DNA of 30,616 nt from CAZAQK01 sp050249355 (GTDB taxonomy: Bacteria; Pseudomonadota; Alphaproteobacteria; Rickettsiales; SXRF01): contig JBFWQQ010000011.1 of NCBI GenBank assembly GCA_050249355.1, positions 1 through 30,616 of the forward strand. Reading direction: 5' to 3'. The position numbers and the translations under genes are program-made. This document shows, piece after piece, positions 8,790 to 17,199 of the stretch. Every line of letters starts with the position of its first letter. Positions within the stretch are counted from its first letter, which is position 1. The notes beneath the pieces were generated by a model that made no database searches, was not told where the DNA came from, and worked only from the letters and a program-made list of their open reading frames with translations.

Positions 8790-9364
8790 TACAATATGCG
8801 CTCCCGTACGGTTACCGAATCACCCGGCATGACCGGAGTGTTCTCGGTTGCGTTGAGGCGCCTGATTTTGCCATCCACCTGACGGTCGATCAGTATCATA
8901 TCGCGCGCGGCGCGCGGGGCATACCCCCCGGCGCTGGCAACCGCCTGAAATGCCGTGAACAACGGCTGCCACTGGTAGCTTCCCGGATTACGCACTTCGC
9001 CCATCACATAGACCGGACGCATGGATTCCATATCTACCGTAACACGCGGGGAACGCAAGTAGCCCTCGGCCACCAGTGCGGTAGCGATCTTTTCCTGCAA
9101 TGCCTCTTTACTCATGTTGGCCGCTTCAAGCTCACCCAGCAGCGGCAGTGCAATCTTTCCATTGCCATCTATCTGGTATGTGTTGGTCAGCGATTCTTCG
9201 CCGTATACGGTCAGTTTAACGGTGTCACCGGGTTGCAAGGTAAATGCAAGGCCGGCAGGAAGTGTTTCGGGTGCGTTTTCATCCGCCCCCATAGGTAATG
9301 CAACCACCGCGTTGCATGCTGTCAGGGCGATAAGTAGCGCCAAGGATAATAGTATGTTCTTCAT
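8789..9364 (-). CDS. Wza-like polysaccharide export lipoprotein
   Basis: This 191-residue precursor has a signal peptide and lipobox (ALTAC, Cys 17). A Poly_export domain follows (about 45-120: LQPGDTVKLTVYGEESLTNTYQIDG, LGELEA) and then an SLBB-like domain (about 125-185: PVYVMGEVRNPGSYQW, FTAFQAVASAGGYAPRA). Such proteins form or line the outer-membrane export channel for capsule or exopolysaccharide. It is short compared with Wza (about 380), having a single SLBB domain and no visible C-terminal membrane helix. This is common in synthase-type or small alphaproteobacterial export proteins. It overlaps the downstream sugar transferase. No Wzc kinase, polymerase or flippase is in the window. 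Confidence 0.9.
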   Translation of the reverse strand: MKNILLSLALLIALTACNAVVALPMGADENAPETLPAGLAFTLQPGDTVKLTVYGEESLTNTYQIDGNGKIALPLLGELEAANMSKEALQEKIATALVAEGYLRSPRVTVDMESMRPVYVMGEVRNPGSYQWQPLFTAFQAVASAGGYAPRAARDMILIDRQVDGKIRRLNATENTPVMPGDSVTVRERIL

Positions 9365-9589
9365 GAACGAATCTCCCCAAAATTACAGTGGGCAATCATT
9401 ACCTGATATTAACCCTTATGACAAGGCTCATTTCCGCCAGGGCAGCTAGGCAAATAACGCATGGTCTTATTACAGAAGCGCTTATAAATTTACTATTAAC
9501 AAGACAGATTGGCGGCACCACGCTAAATCCCTTGAAATCTGCGGTTTTCATGATATTACGTCGGGAAACCACTACATGAGAAAGTACTT

Positions 9590-11572
9590 ATGGCCGATCT
9601 GTTCGCACAATCCAAAAAACAATCCTCCGGCGCTGGCTATTCTGCCGAAGATATTGAGGTATTGGAAGGACTTGAGCCGGTTCGCAGACGTCCTGGCATG
9701 TATATCGGCGGCACCGATGAAATCGCCATGCACCATCTGGTGAACGAAGTGTTCGACAACGCAATGGACGAGGCAGTAGCAGGCCATGCCACCACCATTG
9801 AGCTGGAAATGCGCCCGGACAACGTGATCATTGTACGCGACAACGGCAGGGGCATCCCGGTAGACCCACATCCTAAATTCCCGAAAAAGTCGGCGTTGGA
9901 AGTGATTCTGACCATGCTGCATTCCGGCGGTAAGTTCGGCGGCAAGGTATACGACACCTCCGGCGGCCTGCACGGCGTGGGTATCTCAGTGGTAAACGCG
10001 CTGTGCCAGTATCTTGAAGTCGAGGTCATGCGCGACCAGACCATATTCAGCCAGACCTACAGCCGTGGCGAGCCGACCACCAAGCTGCAGAAGCTGGGCA
10101 AGGATGCCAAGGGCAAGGGTGGCACCACCATCGCCTTCCAGCCGGACGAGGAAATGTTCGGCAAAGCCAAATTCCGCCCGGAACGCCTGTATAAGCTGGC
10201 GCGCTCGAAAGCGTACCTGTTCCGTGGCGTAAAGATCAAATGGATCTGCGATGCCTCGCTGCTGCCGGAAGGCTCCGAGATACCCGCCGAAGATGTGATC
10301 CATTTCCCGGGCGGGCTTGAGGATTTTCTGACCCAGCAGATGGAAGGCCGTATGCCGGTGACCGGTGAGCCTTTCAGCGGGGAAGCCAAACTGGCCGGCA
10401 ATGCCGGTCGTATCGAATGGGCAATCGACTGGCCGGCCGACCAGGAAGAATTCAACAGCACCTACTGTAATACCATTCCTACGCCGCAAGGCGGCACCCA
10501 CGAAGCGGGGCTGCGCGGCGCCATCACCAAGGGCATGAAGGCCTATGCCGAACTGACGAATAACAAGAAGATCGACAGCGCCACCGGCGACGACATACTG
10601 GGCGGAGCAGTGGTATTGCTTTCGGTGTTCATCCGCAACCCGCAATTCCAGGGCCAGACCAAAGACAAGCTGGTAAGCGTGGAAGCCACAAGGCTGGTGG
10701 AGAACGCCATGCGTGACCATTTTGACCATTACCTTACCGGCAACCCGGAGAATGCCGGACGGCTGGTGGCATACATCACCCAGAGGATAGAAGAGCGCAT
10801 GAAGCGCCGCGCTGAAAAGGAAGTCAGCCGCAAGGCGGCCACCCAGCGCCTGCGCCTGCCCGGCAAGCTGGCCGATTGTTCGCGCTCGGCACAAAAAGGC
10901 ACCGAGATATTCATCGTCGAGGGTGACTCGGCGGGCGGCTCCGCCAAGCAGGCGCGCGACCGCCAGACCCAAGCCATACTGCCCCTGCGCGGTAAGATCC
11001 TCAACGTCGCATCGGCTTCGCTCGATAAGATAAAAGCCAACCAGGAACTGTCTGACCTCGTTCTGGCGCTCGGTTGCGGCAGCGGCATGCACTATAAGGA
11101 ATCGGCGTTGCGCTATGAAAAGGTCATCATCATGACCGATGCCGACGTCGACGGTGCACACATCGCATCGCTGCTGATGACGTTCTTCTACCGCGAAATG
11201 CCCGACATGATTCGCCAAGGCCACCTGTTCCTCGCCCGCCCGCCACTGTACCGCGTGACTATCGGCAACAGCACGTATTACGCGCAGGACGACAAGGAAA
11301 AAGACACCATTGTGGCGAAATTCAAGAAGGGCAACAGCAAAGTAGAAGTCGGGCGTTTCAAAGGGTTAGGCGAAATGACCCCCAGCCAGCTTAAAGAAAC
11401 TACCATGCAGGTGGGAAAACGTGTATTGTTACAGGTGCATATTGAAGAAGACGCTGCCACGGATGACCGCGTGGAACAGCTGATGGGCCGCAAGCCGGAG
11501 CACCGCTTCGCATTTATTCAGGAGCAAACCTCCAGCCGCGGCAACGACATATTACAACAACTGGATGTGTGA
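9590..11572 (+). CDS. parE: DNA topoisomerase IV subunit B
   Basis: This 660-residue ATPase subunit of topoisomerase IV decatenates daughter chromosomes together with ParC. The GHKL ATPase domain carries VRRRPGMYIGG (32-41), the Bergerat motif EVFDNAMDEA, DNGRGIPVD and GGLHGVGISVVNAL. The TOPRIM domain carries IVEGDSAGGSAKQARDR (about 440-456), PLRGKILNV and MTDADVDGAHI (about 515-525). It ends soon after the conserved GLGEM region, lacking the 170-residue insert of enterobacterial GyrB. The length and the sequence DPHPKFPKKSALEVILTMLH fit ParE rather than GyrB. No strong ribosome binding site is seen before the ATG. The 225-bp gap upstream is a divergent promoter region shared with the Wza-like gene. 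Confidence 0.94.
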   Translation: MADLFAQSKKQSSGAGYSAEDIEVLEGLEPVRRRPGMYIGGTDEIAMHHLVNEVFDNAMDEAVAGHATTIELEMRPDNVIIVRDNGRGIPVDPHPKFPKKSALEVILTMLHSGGKFGGKVYDTSGGLHGVGISVVNALCQYLEVEVMRDQTIFSQTYSRGEPTTKLQKLGKDAKGKGGTTIAFQPDEEMFGKAKFRPERLYKLARSKAYLFRGVKIKWICDASLLPEGSEIPAEDVIHFPGGLEDFLTQQMEGRMPVTGEPFSGEAKLAGNAGRIEWAIDWPADQEEFNSTYCNTIPTPQGGTHEAGLRGAITKGMKAYAELTNNKKIDSATGDDILGGAVVLLSVFIRNPQFQGQTKDKLVSVEATRLVENAMRDHFDHYLTGNPENAGRLVAYITQRIEERMKRRAEKEVSRKAATQRLRLPGKLADCSRSAQKGTEIFIVEGDSAGGSAKQARDRQTQAILPLRGKILNVASASLDKIKANQELSDLVLALGCGSGMHYKESALRYEKVIIMTDADVDGAHIASLLMTFFYREMPDMIRQGHLFLARPPLYRVTIGNSTYYAQDDKEKDTIVAKFKKGNSKVEVGRFKGLGEMTPSQLKETTMQVGKRVLLQVHIEEDAATDDRVEQLMGRKPEHRFAFIQEQTSSRGNDILQQLDV

Positions 11573-11574
11573 TT

Positions 11575-11946
11575 ATGACGGATGAAAAACCACTTACGCC
11601 CGAAGAAAGAATCGAGATATTTACCGATACTTTTATGGAACGGTTACAGAAAGATGAGCAAGCGCAAGATATGGCCATGCTCCAACGTCAGATAACCAGT
11701 TCAGATAAGTACCAGCAAGGACAGGATGTGCTGGCGATAATTCGGCAGGCCGCGTACGAGGTTTTTGCGCAGCATAAAGAATCGCTGGATGCTATTTCCC
11801 GCTCCAAATTTTCTGAAATAGTTACCATGGTGGAATCGCACCTTGATACTATGGGCTATCCAGACGAATTCTCAAAAAAATATGGAGAATCAATGCGTCG
11901 ATTTAGGCGACGTAGCGGCGATTCGCCCAGCCGTGGCGTCGGCTAG
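11575..11946 (+). CDS. Small helical protein of unknown function downstream of parE
   Basis: The product is about 123 residues, mainly polar and predicted helical (TPEERIEIFTDTFMERLQKDEQ; QQGQDVLAIIRQAAYEVFAQH), ending in a basic Arg-rich tail (RRFRRRSGD). It has no signal peptide, membrane helix or recognised domain. The ATG at 11575 lies two bases after the parE stop. A GTG at 11569 overlapping parE is an alternative. Its stop TAG overlaps the stop of the converging nucleotidyltransferase gene in the sequence CTAG. Close spacing suggests co-expression with parE, but no function can be stated. Confidence 0.7.
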   Translation: MTDEKPLTPEERIEIFTDTFMERLQKDEQAQDMAMLQRQITSSDKYQQGQDVLAIIRQAAYEVFAQHKESLDAISRSKFSEIVTMVESHLDTMGYPDEFSKKYGESMRRFRRRSGDSPSRGVG

Positions 11947-12656
11947 GCAGCCTGCCTGTTACCGAGTAATGCAGGAATCTCGGCCTGTGCCCGCGCATAG
12001 TCATCAGGCACGCCGATATCGATGAAATAACCCGCACCGTTATAATTGGCTGGCCGGATGGTCGGGACATACGGAGCAAGGAAATCCGCCTCGAAAGAAA
12101 AGGCCGCGGGAAGTTCAGCACCATCAAACACGTCAGGCTCAACGATATAAAAGCCATTGCTGATAATGCCCGGCGCTTTTGTTCCCCTAGTCTTATATGA
12201 ATGCACGTGTCCCTGCTCTAACTCAAGCAAACTATAACGACTGCAATCGGGCATGGTCTGGGTGGCAATGGTCAGCGGTCGCTGCATGCGGTAATGGTTC
12301 TGCAGCATTTGCATATAGTTCAGCTGCACCAGTGAATCGCCATTGAGCACGAACACCGGCTTGCTGGTGTTCATCTGTGCCAGCGCATTTTTTATCGCTC
12401 CGCCAGTGCCTAGCGGCGATTGCTCTATGATATAAGAAAGCCTGATGCCGGCATAATGCGACCCCAGCGTGCGCTGGATCATGTGTGGCATGTGGTGCAG
12501 GCACAAGGTCGCCTGCCTGATGCCCTGCTGCGCCATATACTCCAGCAGCCAGCGCAGGAACGGGCGGCCCGCAACCGGAGCCATGGGTTTGGGCACGTCG
12601 CCAATAGCAGAGCGCAACCGTGTGCCAAATCCGCCTGCAAGAATAATTGCCTGCAT
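11943..12656 (-). CDS. NDP-sugar pyrophosphorylase family nucleotidyltransferase (HddC/MurU-like)
   Basis: This 237-residue protein has the NTP_transferase fold: MQAIILAGGFGTRLR (nucleotide loop, residues 1-15), DVPKPMAPVAGRPFL with the conserved Lys, EQSPLGTGGAIKNA, FVLNGDSL with the metal-binding Asp, ISNGFYIVEPDVF, SFEADFL and YFIDIGVPDDYARA. This layout matches D-glycero-D-manno-heptose 1-phosphate guanylyltransferase (HddC) and related sugar-1-phosphate nucleotidyltransferases such as MurU. The exact sugar is uncertain. It would supply an activated sugar for surface polysaccharide, possibly the one built by the export genes at 7245-9364. The gene stands alone and its stop overlaps that of 11575-11946. 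Confidence 0.87.
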   Translation of the reverse strand: MQAIILAGGFGTRLRSAIGDVPKPMAPVAGRPFLRWLLEYMAQQGIRQATLCLHHMPHMIQRTLGSHYAGIRLSYIIEQSPLGTGGAIKNALAQMNTSKPVFVLNGDSLVQLNYMQMLQNHYRMQRPLTIATQTMPDCSRYSLLELEQGHVHSYKTRGTKAPGIISNGFYIVEPDVFDGAELPAAFSFEADFLAPYVPTIRPANYNGAGYFIDIGVPDDYARAQAEIPALLGNRQAA

Positions 12657-12766
12657 TAAAACTGTCCGTTATGGTAAGTATGAAATTCACCCTACGGCCC
12701 CTCGCGCGCAATGCAAGAAAATCCATATACATCAACAGTTTATAAAATAGATAATTATACAACCCC

Positions 12767-14149
12767 ATGAAACCTGCACTCCCTTTAATCACCAAGAAAA
12801 CCGGGGCATTGCCCATTTACCTCACCCACACCAACCAATATGCCGCGTGGATAAAATCGCGTCCCACATCATGGCAGCGCTGGCTGAAAGAAAATAAATT
12901 CGAAGCCACTCCCGGAAATTTTTCTGTGCTGCCAGACAACACCGGGGGTATCGCAGCAGTGTTGTGTATTACAGAGACCACTCTCGACACATGGAGCATC
13001 GCGCAGTTGGCGGAGCGCCTGCCCTCGCACACCTACCAGCTTAGCGGGCAACTGAACAAAAAAGATGCCACACAGCTCGCCCTGGGCTGGTCGCTGGCCT
13101 GTTACCAATACACCCGTTACCGCAGTAGCGCACGGCCATTTGCCAAGCTGGTGGTGCCGCAAGGCTGTGATCTTGCCTATGTCAAGGCCATGAGCGAATC
13201 CATCAACTGGGCACGCGATATGATCAATACCCCGCCCAATGACATGAACACCGCCGCACTCGCCGCCGAAGCGCAAAAATGGGCGAAGGCCGCAGGGGCG
13301 ACAGTGCGCGTTATCAAGGGCAAGGACCTGCTGAAGGAAAATTACCCGCTGCTATACACCGTGGGTCAGGCAAGCGAACACCCGCCGCATCTGGTGGATA
13401 TGCGCTTTACGCGTAAAGGGGCGCCCAAGGTCACGCTGGTGGGAAAAGGCATATGCTTTGACAGCGGCGGCCTTGATATAAAATCCAGCAGCGGCATGCG
13501 GCTAATGAAAAAGGATATGGGCGGCGCTGCTTGCGTTCTTGCATTAGCTCGTGCGCTGGTAGCTGCCGACATGCCTATACAGTTGCGCGTGCTGCTGCCT
13601 ATCGCGGAAAATAGTGTGAGTGGCAATGCCATGCGGCCATCGGATGTAGTGAAAAGCCGCAAGGGCACACATGTGGAAATCGGCAACACCGATGCCGAAG
13701 GCCGCCTGATATTATGCGATGCGTTATACGAAGCCGATCAGGAAAAGCCTGACCTTATTATCGACTGCGCCACGCTGACCGGCGCGGCAAGGGTGGCGCT
13801 GGGCACGGGTGTGCCAGCATTCTTCACACCCGATGACGCGCTGGCAAAAAGCGTGGAGAAAACTTGCGCCGCTGCACATGACCCGCTATGGCGCCTGCCG
13901 TTGCATGCGGCATACCGCCCGCTGATGGACAGCAGCATCGCCGATATCAGCAACGATGCGGCAAGCGGATATGGCGGCGCGATCACCGCAGCCTTGTATT
14001 TGAAAGAGTTTGTCACTAATACTCATGCATGGATGCATATAGATATGATGGCATGGAACCTTTCCCCCCTGCCCGGCCGACCGGTTGGCGGAGAGGCTAT
14101 GGGTGTGCGCGCGCTGTATGAACTGGTAAATGAACGTTATGGCAAATAA
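12767..14149 (+). CDS. Leucyl aminopeptidase family (M17) metallopeptidase
   Basis: This 460-residue enzyme removes N-terminal residues from peptides in the cytoplasm using two metal ions. The catalytic domain is well preserved: GKGICFDSGGLDIK with Lys 227, Asp 232 and catalytic Lys 239, KKDMGGAA with Asp 250, and NTDAEGRL with Asp 309, Glu 311 and catalytic Arg 313. The spacing of all these residues equals that of E. coli PepA. The N-terminal domain is shorter than in PepA (503 residues), which resembles the PepB-like or short alphaproteobacterial form. The MINTPPNDMN motif (about 152-161) marks the domain junction. The gene is divergent from 11943-12656. A MarR-like gene overlaps its 3' end. 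Confidence 0.93.
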   Translation: MKPALPLITKKTGALPIYLTHTNQYAAWIKSRPTSWQRWLKENKFEATPGNFSVLPDNTGGIAAVLCITETTLDTWSIAQLAERLPSHTYQLSGQLNKKDATQLALGWSLACYQYTRYRSSARPFAKLVVPQGCDLAYVKAMSESINWARDMINTPPNDMNTAALAAEAQKWAKAAGATVRVIKGKDLLKENYPLLYTVGQASEHPPHLVDMRFTRKGAPKVTLVGKGICFDSGGLDIKSSSGMRLMKKDMGGAACVLALARALVAADMPIQLRVLLPIAENSVSGNAMRPSDVVKSRKGTHVEIGNTDAEGRLILCDALYEADQEKPDLIIDCATLTGAARVALGTGVPAFFTPDDALAKSVEKTCAAAHDPLWRLPLHAAYRPLMDSSIADISNDAASGYGGAITAALYLKEFVTNTHAWMHIDMMAWNLSPLPGRPVGGEAMGVRALYELVNERYGK

Positions 14150-14504
14150 ATCTAATTCCCTCTCCTCCCCTAAAACCCGGCAGGCACTGGCTTTCTGGCA
14201 GGGCGTGAATGTGCATGCGCTGCAATATATGCCTGCCGACCTTTCGGCGCGCCAGACCGCAGTGCTGCTACATGTGTACCTGAGTAAGGAGCCCCATGGC
14301 ATCAAGGAGCTTTCCGAAAGCCTGCAGATATCCAAGCCCGCCATCTGCCGCGCCGTGGATACGCTGGAAAAACTAAAACTGGTGCGGCGCAAACCAGACC
14401 GGCACGATGGAAGGAACATTCTGGTCATGCCGACCCCTAAAGGACATACGTATCTGGGGCAGTTCGCACGTATCATTATGGATATTTCAAAAAAGGCCGC
14501 CTGA
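14130..14504 (+). CDS. MarR-like winged-helix DNA-binding protein
   Basis: This 124-residue protein has a winged helix in residues 40-110: LSARQTAVLLHVYLSKEPHGIKELSESLQISKPAICRAVDTLEKLKLVRRKPD with the wing RHDGRNILVMPTPKG. This resembles MarR-type regulators or single-domain helix-turn-helix proteins. The dimerisation helices are short, so effector binding is uncertain. The gene overlaps the aminopeptidase stop by 20 bases. An ATG at 14139 gives a shorter overlap and is equally likely. The GYF_2-like membrane gene follows after three bases, so the three genes are probably one transcript. Confidence 0.8.
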   Translation: MNVMANKSNSLSSPKTRQALAFWQGVNVHALQYMPADLSARQTAVLLHVYLSKEPHGIKELSESLQISKPAICRAVDTLEKLKLVRRKPDRHDGRNILVMPTPKGHTYLGQFARIIMDISKKAA

Positions 14505-14507
14505 TCC

Positions 14508-15308
14508 ATGCCCAACCAGTACCGCCTGCTTAGTGGAAGTGATGAGACCAAACCGATTGATATGGTGGTCATCATGCGACGCATCCGTTCCGGAAAGATC
14601 ACCCCTAATACATTGATCTGTGTGAATGACGAAGAACCCCGGCCCGCCACTGAGATCCCGGAACTGTCCCGATTCTTTATTGATAACGGCTACGACCCGA
14701 TGGACACCAGCCTGAAATCCAAAAGCGCCAACGTGGCGCAGGCATTGGACCGTGGATGGCAGTTTGTCATGGAAAACAGCATCATGACCGTATATGCCGG
14801 GGGATTCCTGATTCTCGTATTCCTTATCGCCATGGGGCTGGTTAACCAGCTTGGATTATATATTGGTGGCGTTATCAGCTGGTGCCTGTTCATGGTCGCG
14901 CATCAGGTCTACTTTATATTCATTGTACGGATGTTCCGTGTACAAACGATGGGAGATGATTTCATGAATCATCAGTTTGCCCCGATCCTTCCTTCCATTG
15001 TTATATTCGGACTGGTGTATGCCCTGTTCATGATAATGGGATTCGCTTTTCTGATACTGCCCGGTTTTGTAGTTGCTGCATATTTGGTTTTCACCCCGAT
15101 CATAATGATGGACAAACAGCTACCGCTTTTCGAAGCGATCGGCACATCCATCGGCAGGATCAAACGGGGCGGCATCAACCAGCTAATTATGATCAGCGTG
15201 ATATTGCTGCTGCACTATATAAGCATCATTCTGATCTTTCCTGCGCCACTTACTTTGCCATTATTTCTCGCAGCGCTCGCAGAAATATACGAAAAAAATT
15301 CGCTCTGA
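14508..15308 (+). CDS. GYF_2-like domain membrane protein of unknown function
   Basis: The 266-residue protein begins with about 50 residues that resemble a GYF_2 domain (YRLLSGSDETKPIDMVVIMRR, then IRSGKITPNTLICVNDEE), a small module that reads like a display or binding domain. Four to six hydrophobic helices follow, between about residues 90 and 260 (IMTVYAGGFLILVFLIAMGL, WCLFMVAHQVYFIFIV, LPSIVIFGLVYALFMIMGF, MISVILLLHYISIILIF). The membrane half is like DUF-type proteins that often accompany GYF_2 domains. No catalytic residues were recognised. It may form a unit with the MarR-like gene three bases upstream, and it ends just before the fliF regulatory region. Confidence 0.8.
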   Translation: MPNQYRLLSGSDETKPIDMVVIMRRIRSGKITPNTLICVNDEEPRPATEIPELSRFFIDNGYDPMDTSLKSKSANVAQALDRGWQFVMENSIMTVYAGGFLILVFLIAMGLVNQLGLYIGGVISWCLFMVAHQVYFIFIVRMFRVQTMGDDFMNHQFAPILPSIVIFGLVYALFMIMGFAFLILPGFVVAAYLVFTPIIMMDKQLPLFEAIGTSIGRIKRGGINQLIMISVILLLHYISIILIFPAPLTLPLFLAALAEIYEKNSL

Positions 15309-15320
15309 TTTTGTGAATCA

Positions 15321-15357
15321 TGTGGATAGAATGTGGATAACTTTTGGCAAATCCACA
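15321..15357. promoter_or_regulatory. Cluster of DnaA-box-like sites upstream of fliF
   Basis: TGTGGATAG (15321-15329, one mismatch) and TGTGGATAA (15332-15340, perfect reverse complement of the TTATCCACA consensus) are followed on the other strand by AAATCCACA (15349-15357, two mismatches). They lie directly next to about 100 bases of AT-rich DNA. DnaA control of flagellar genes or a replication origin are both possible. Confidence 0.5.
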
Positions 15358-15359
15358 GC
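15345..15359 (+). promoter_or_regulatory. Weak sigma-54-type promoter candidate for fliF
   Basis: TGGC at 15345-15348 and GC at 15358-15359 give the GG-N10-GC spacing of a -24/-12 promoter. The -12 side (CAGC) is a poor match to TTGC. It overlaps the third DnaA-like box, so the match may be chance. Confidence 0.25.
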
Positions 15360-15440
15360 CACTAAGCCCCACAAATCTATAAAAAAAATTTCAGCGAATC
15401 GCTTGAATTTATTTCAAAAAAATGGTCTTTATCTACGACA

Positions 15441-15475
15441 TAGGAAAAAAATTCCTATCTTTAACAAAAAAATAA
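15441..15475 (+). promoter_or_regulatory. AT-rich stretch with hairpin and CtrA-like site
   Basis: TAGGAA-AAAAA-TTCCTA (15441-15457) is a perfect 6-bp inverted repeat. TTAA-N7-ATAA (15461-15475) differs by one base from the CtrA box TTAA-N7-TTAA, which controls fliF in Caulobacter. This is a candidate only. Confidence 0.35.
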
Positions 15476-15509
15476 CTTTTACGGCCTATTCTGGCGGTAG
15501 ATAACGATT

Positions 15510-15532
15510 ACAAGGACCCCAAGGTCTCTTGT
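15510..15532 (+). promoter_or_regulatory. Hairpin just upstream of the fliF ribosome binding site
   Basis: ACAAG-GACC, loop CCAA, GGTC-(T)-CTTGT forms a nine-pair stem with a single bulged T. It ends three bases before GGGGAG (15535-15540), the fliF ribosome binding site. It could regulate translation or mRNA stability, or bind a regulator as DNA. Confidence 0.45.
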
Positions 15533-15549
15533 ACGGGGAGAACAAAGAT

Positions 15550-17196
15550 ATGGGTGCACTCGCAAACGCGATTTCAGGTACCAATAAATCCAAGCTGGGC
15601 GCCGTTCTGGCGGTAGGCATCCTAACTATCGGGTTCTTCACACTCATTGCATACAAGCTTACAAGCGCCGATCTGGTGCCGCTTTACAGCAACCTGTCGT
15701 TAAAAGACAGCGCCAGCATTGTCACGGAGCTGGAAAAAAGTGGTGTGCCATACGACCTGACCGCAGGCGGCACGCAGATATTAGTCCCATCGGATCGCGT
15801 GTTGCGCCTGCGCATGAACATGGCAGAACAATCGCTTCCAGGTGGCGGCTCGATCGTTGGTTACGAGATATTCGACCGCTCGGAATCCTTCGGCAGTTCC
15901 AACTTCGTAATGAACATAAACATGATGCGTGCACTCGAAGGCGAACTGTCGCGTACCATTGGCGCGCTGTCGGGCGTTGACAATGCCCGCGTGCACCTGG
16001 TCATGCCCAAACGCGAGCTGTTTACCCGTGAACGTGCAAAGCCGAGCGCGTCGGTTACCGTGAAGATGCGCGGCGGAAGCTCCCTGGAGCGCTCCGAAGT
16101 TACCGCCATCTCGCATCTGGTAGCCTCGGCCGTGCCGGGCCTTGAAGCCTCCATGGTGACGATAGTGGACGGCCATGGCAAATTGCTAGCACGCGGCGAC
16201 GGGTCCGATGGCATGGACGGCATGGGAAGTAATGCACAGGAACAGCGGCAGCAGTATGAGAACCGCATGCAAGCCACAATCGAAGGCATGCTCGAGAAAG
16301 TTGTCGGCGCAGGAAAAGTCAGTGTTCAGGTGAACGCCGACATGAATTTTGACCGTATCGTGACCAACTCCGAAACCTATGACCCGGATGGACAGGTTGC
16401 CCGTTCCACACAATCGGCCACCGAGTCGGAATCGGCCAGTGAAGGCAGCGGTGAAAACCCGGTATCTGTTACCCAGAACCTGCCTGAAGCCGGTGCGGCA
16501 GCCGGTGGCGACAACAGCAGCAGCCGCGCTACGGAACGCAGCGACGAAACCACCAATTATGAAATATCGAAAACCACACAGAACCTCATCCGCGAAGGCG
16601 GCAAAATAAATAAACTGTCCGTAGCGGTACTGGTGGATGGCACATATACCGGCGAAGGCACCGAACGCACCTATGCCCCGCGCAGCGAGGAAGAAATGCA
16701 GAAACTGCGTTCGCTGGTTGCAACCGCCATCGGCTTCGACGAAGAACGCGGCGATAACATTGAACTGGTGAATATGCCATTCAGCCAGGACAATGTAGAG
16801 ATTCAGGAAGCGTCGTTCTTTGAACGCTTCAAACTCGAGGTACAGGGCATCGCACAGACACTGATCATCGCACTGGTTGCTATATTGGCGATATTGCTGG
16901 TACTGCGTCCGGCCGTAACCCAGCTGATCAAGCAGACACAGGCGCCGAGCGATCATGTGGCAGGCGAACTGGCGGCACTGGAAGGGCCATCGAATATGTC
17001 CGCCGGCAGTATCGCACCCAGCACCATGTCTTCTTCGATACCGCAGCCGGGCGGCGAACCTGAGAGCACGATCGACGTCGCTAATATTAAAGGTGGCATG
17101 AAATCCTCTTCCATGAAAAAAGTGAATGAGATCGTAGACCAGTATCCGGAAGAGACGATGAACGTATTACGCCAATGGATGTTGAAGCAGGCATAG
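15550..17196 (+). CDS. fliF: Flagellar MS-ring protein FliF
   Basis: This 548-residue protein builds the inner-membrane MS ring, the first flagellar basal-body structure. It has an N-terminal membrane helix (about 17-39, GAVLAVGILTIGFFTLIAYKL), periplasmic ring-building motifs with YsccJ/FliF repeats (VPLYSNLSLKDSASIVTELE; GIPY-type VPYDLTAGGTQILVPSDRV; LEGELSRTIGALSGVDNARVHLVMP), a low-complexity Ser/Glu/Thr-rich region (about 270-330), a second membrane helix (about 430-455) and a cytoplasmic tail with the FliG-binding end (IVDQYPEETMNVLRQWM). The ATG at 15550 is chosen because GGGGAG lies nine bases upstream. An in-frame TTG at 15529 lies inside the hairpin. It is first in the flagellar operon. 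Confidence 0.96.
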   Translation: MGALANAISGTNKSKLGAVLAVGILTIGFFTLIAYKLTSADLVPLYSNLSLKDSASIVTELEKSGVPYDLTAGGTQILVPSDRVLRLRMNMAEQSLPGGGSIVGYEIFDRSESFGSSNFVMNINMMRALEGELSRTIGALSGVDNARVHLVMPKRELFTRERAKPSASVTVKMRGGSSLERSEVTAISHLVASAVPGLEASMVTIVDGHGKLLARGDGSDGMDGMGSNAQEQRQQYENRMQATIEGMLEKVVGAGKVSVQVNADMNFDRIVTNSETYDPDGQVARSTQSATESESASEGSGENPVSVTQNLPEAGAAAGGDNSSSRATERSDETTNYEISKTTQNLIREGGKINKLSVAVLVDGTYTGEGTERTYAPRSEEEMQKLRSLVATAIGFDEERGDNIELVNMPFSQDNVEIQEASFFERFKLEVQGIAQTLIIALVAILAILLVLRPAVTQLIKQTQAPSDHVAGELAALEGPSNMSAGSIAPSTMSSSIPQPGGEPESTIDVANIKGGMKSSSMKKVNEIVDQYPEETMNVLRQWMLKQA

Positions 17197-17199
17197 ACT

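Noticed and set aside
9986..11224. Long minus-strand open frame (412 codons) opposite parE
   Set aside because: It is a shadow of the parE reading frame in GC-rich coding sequence, has no recognisable motifs, and parE is unmistakable.
13886..14650. Minus-strand open frame (254 codons) across the aminopeptidase, MarR-like and GYF_2-like genes
   Set aside because: It spans three well-supported plus-strand genes and shows no domain.
16186..16956. Minus-strand open frame (256 codons) inside fliF
   Set aside because: Shadow of fliF, with no promoter, ribosome binding site or motifs.
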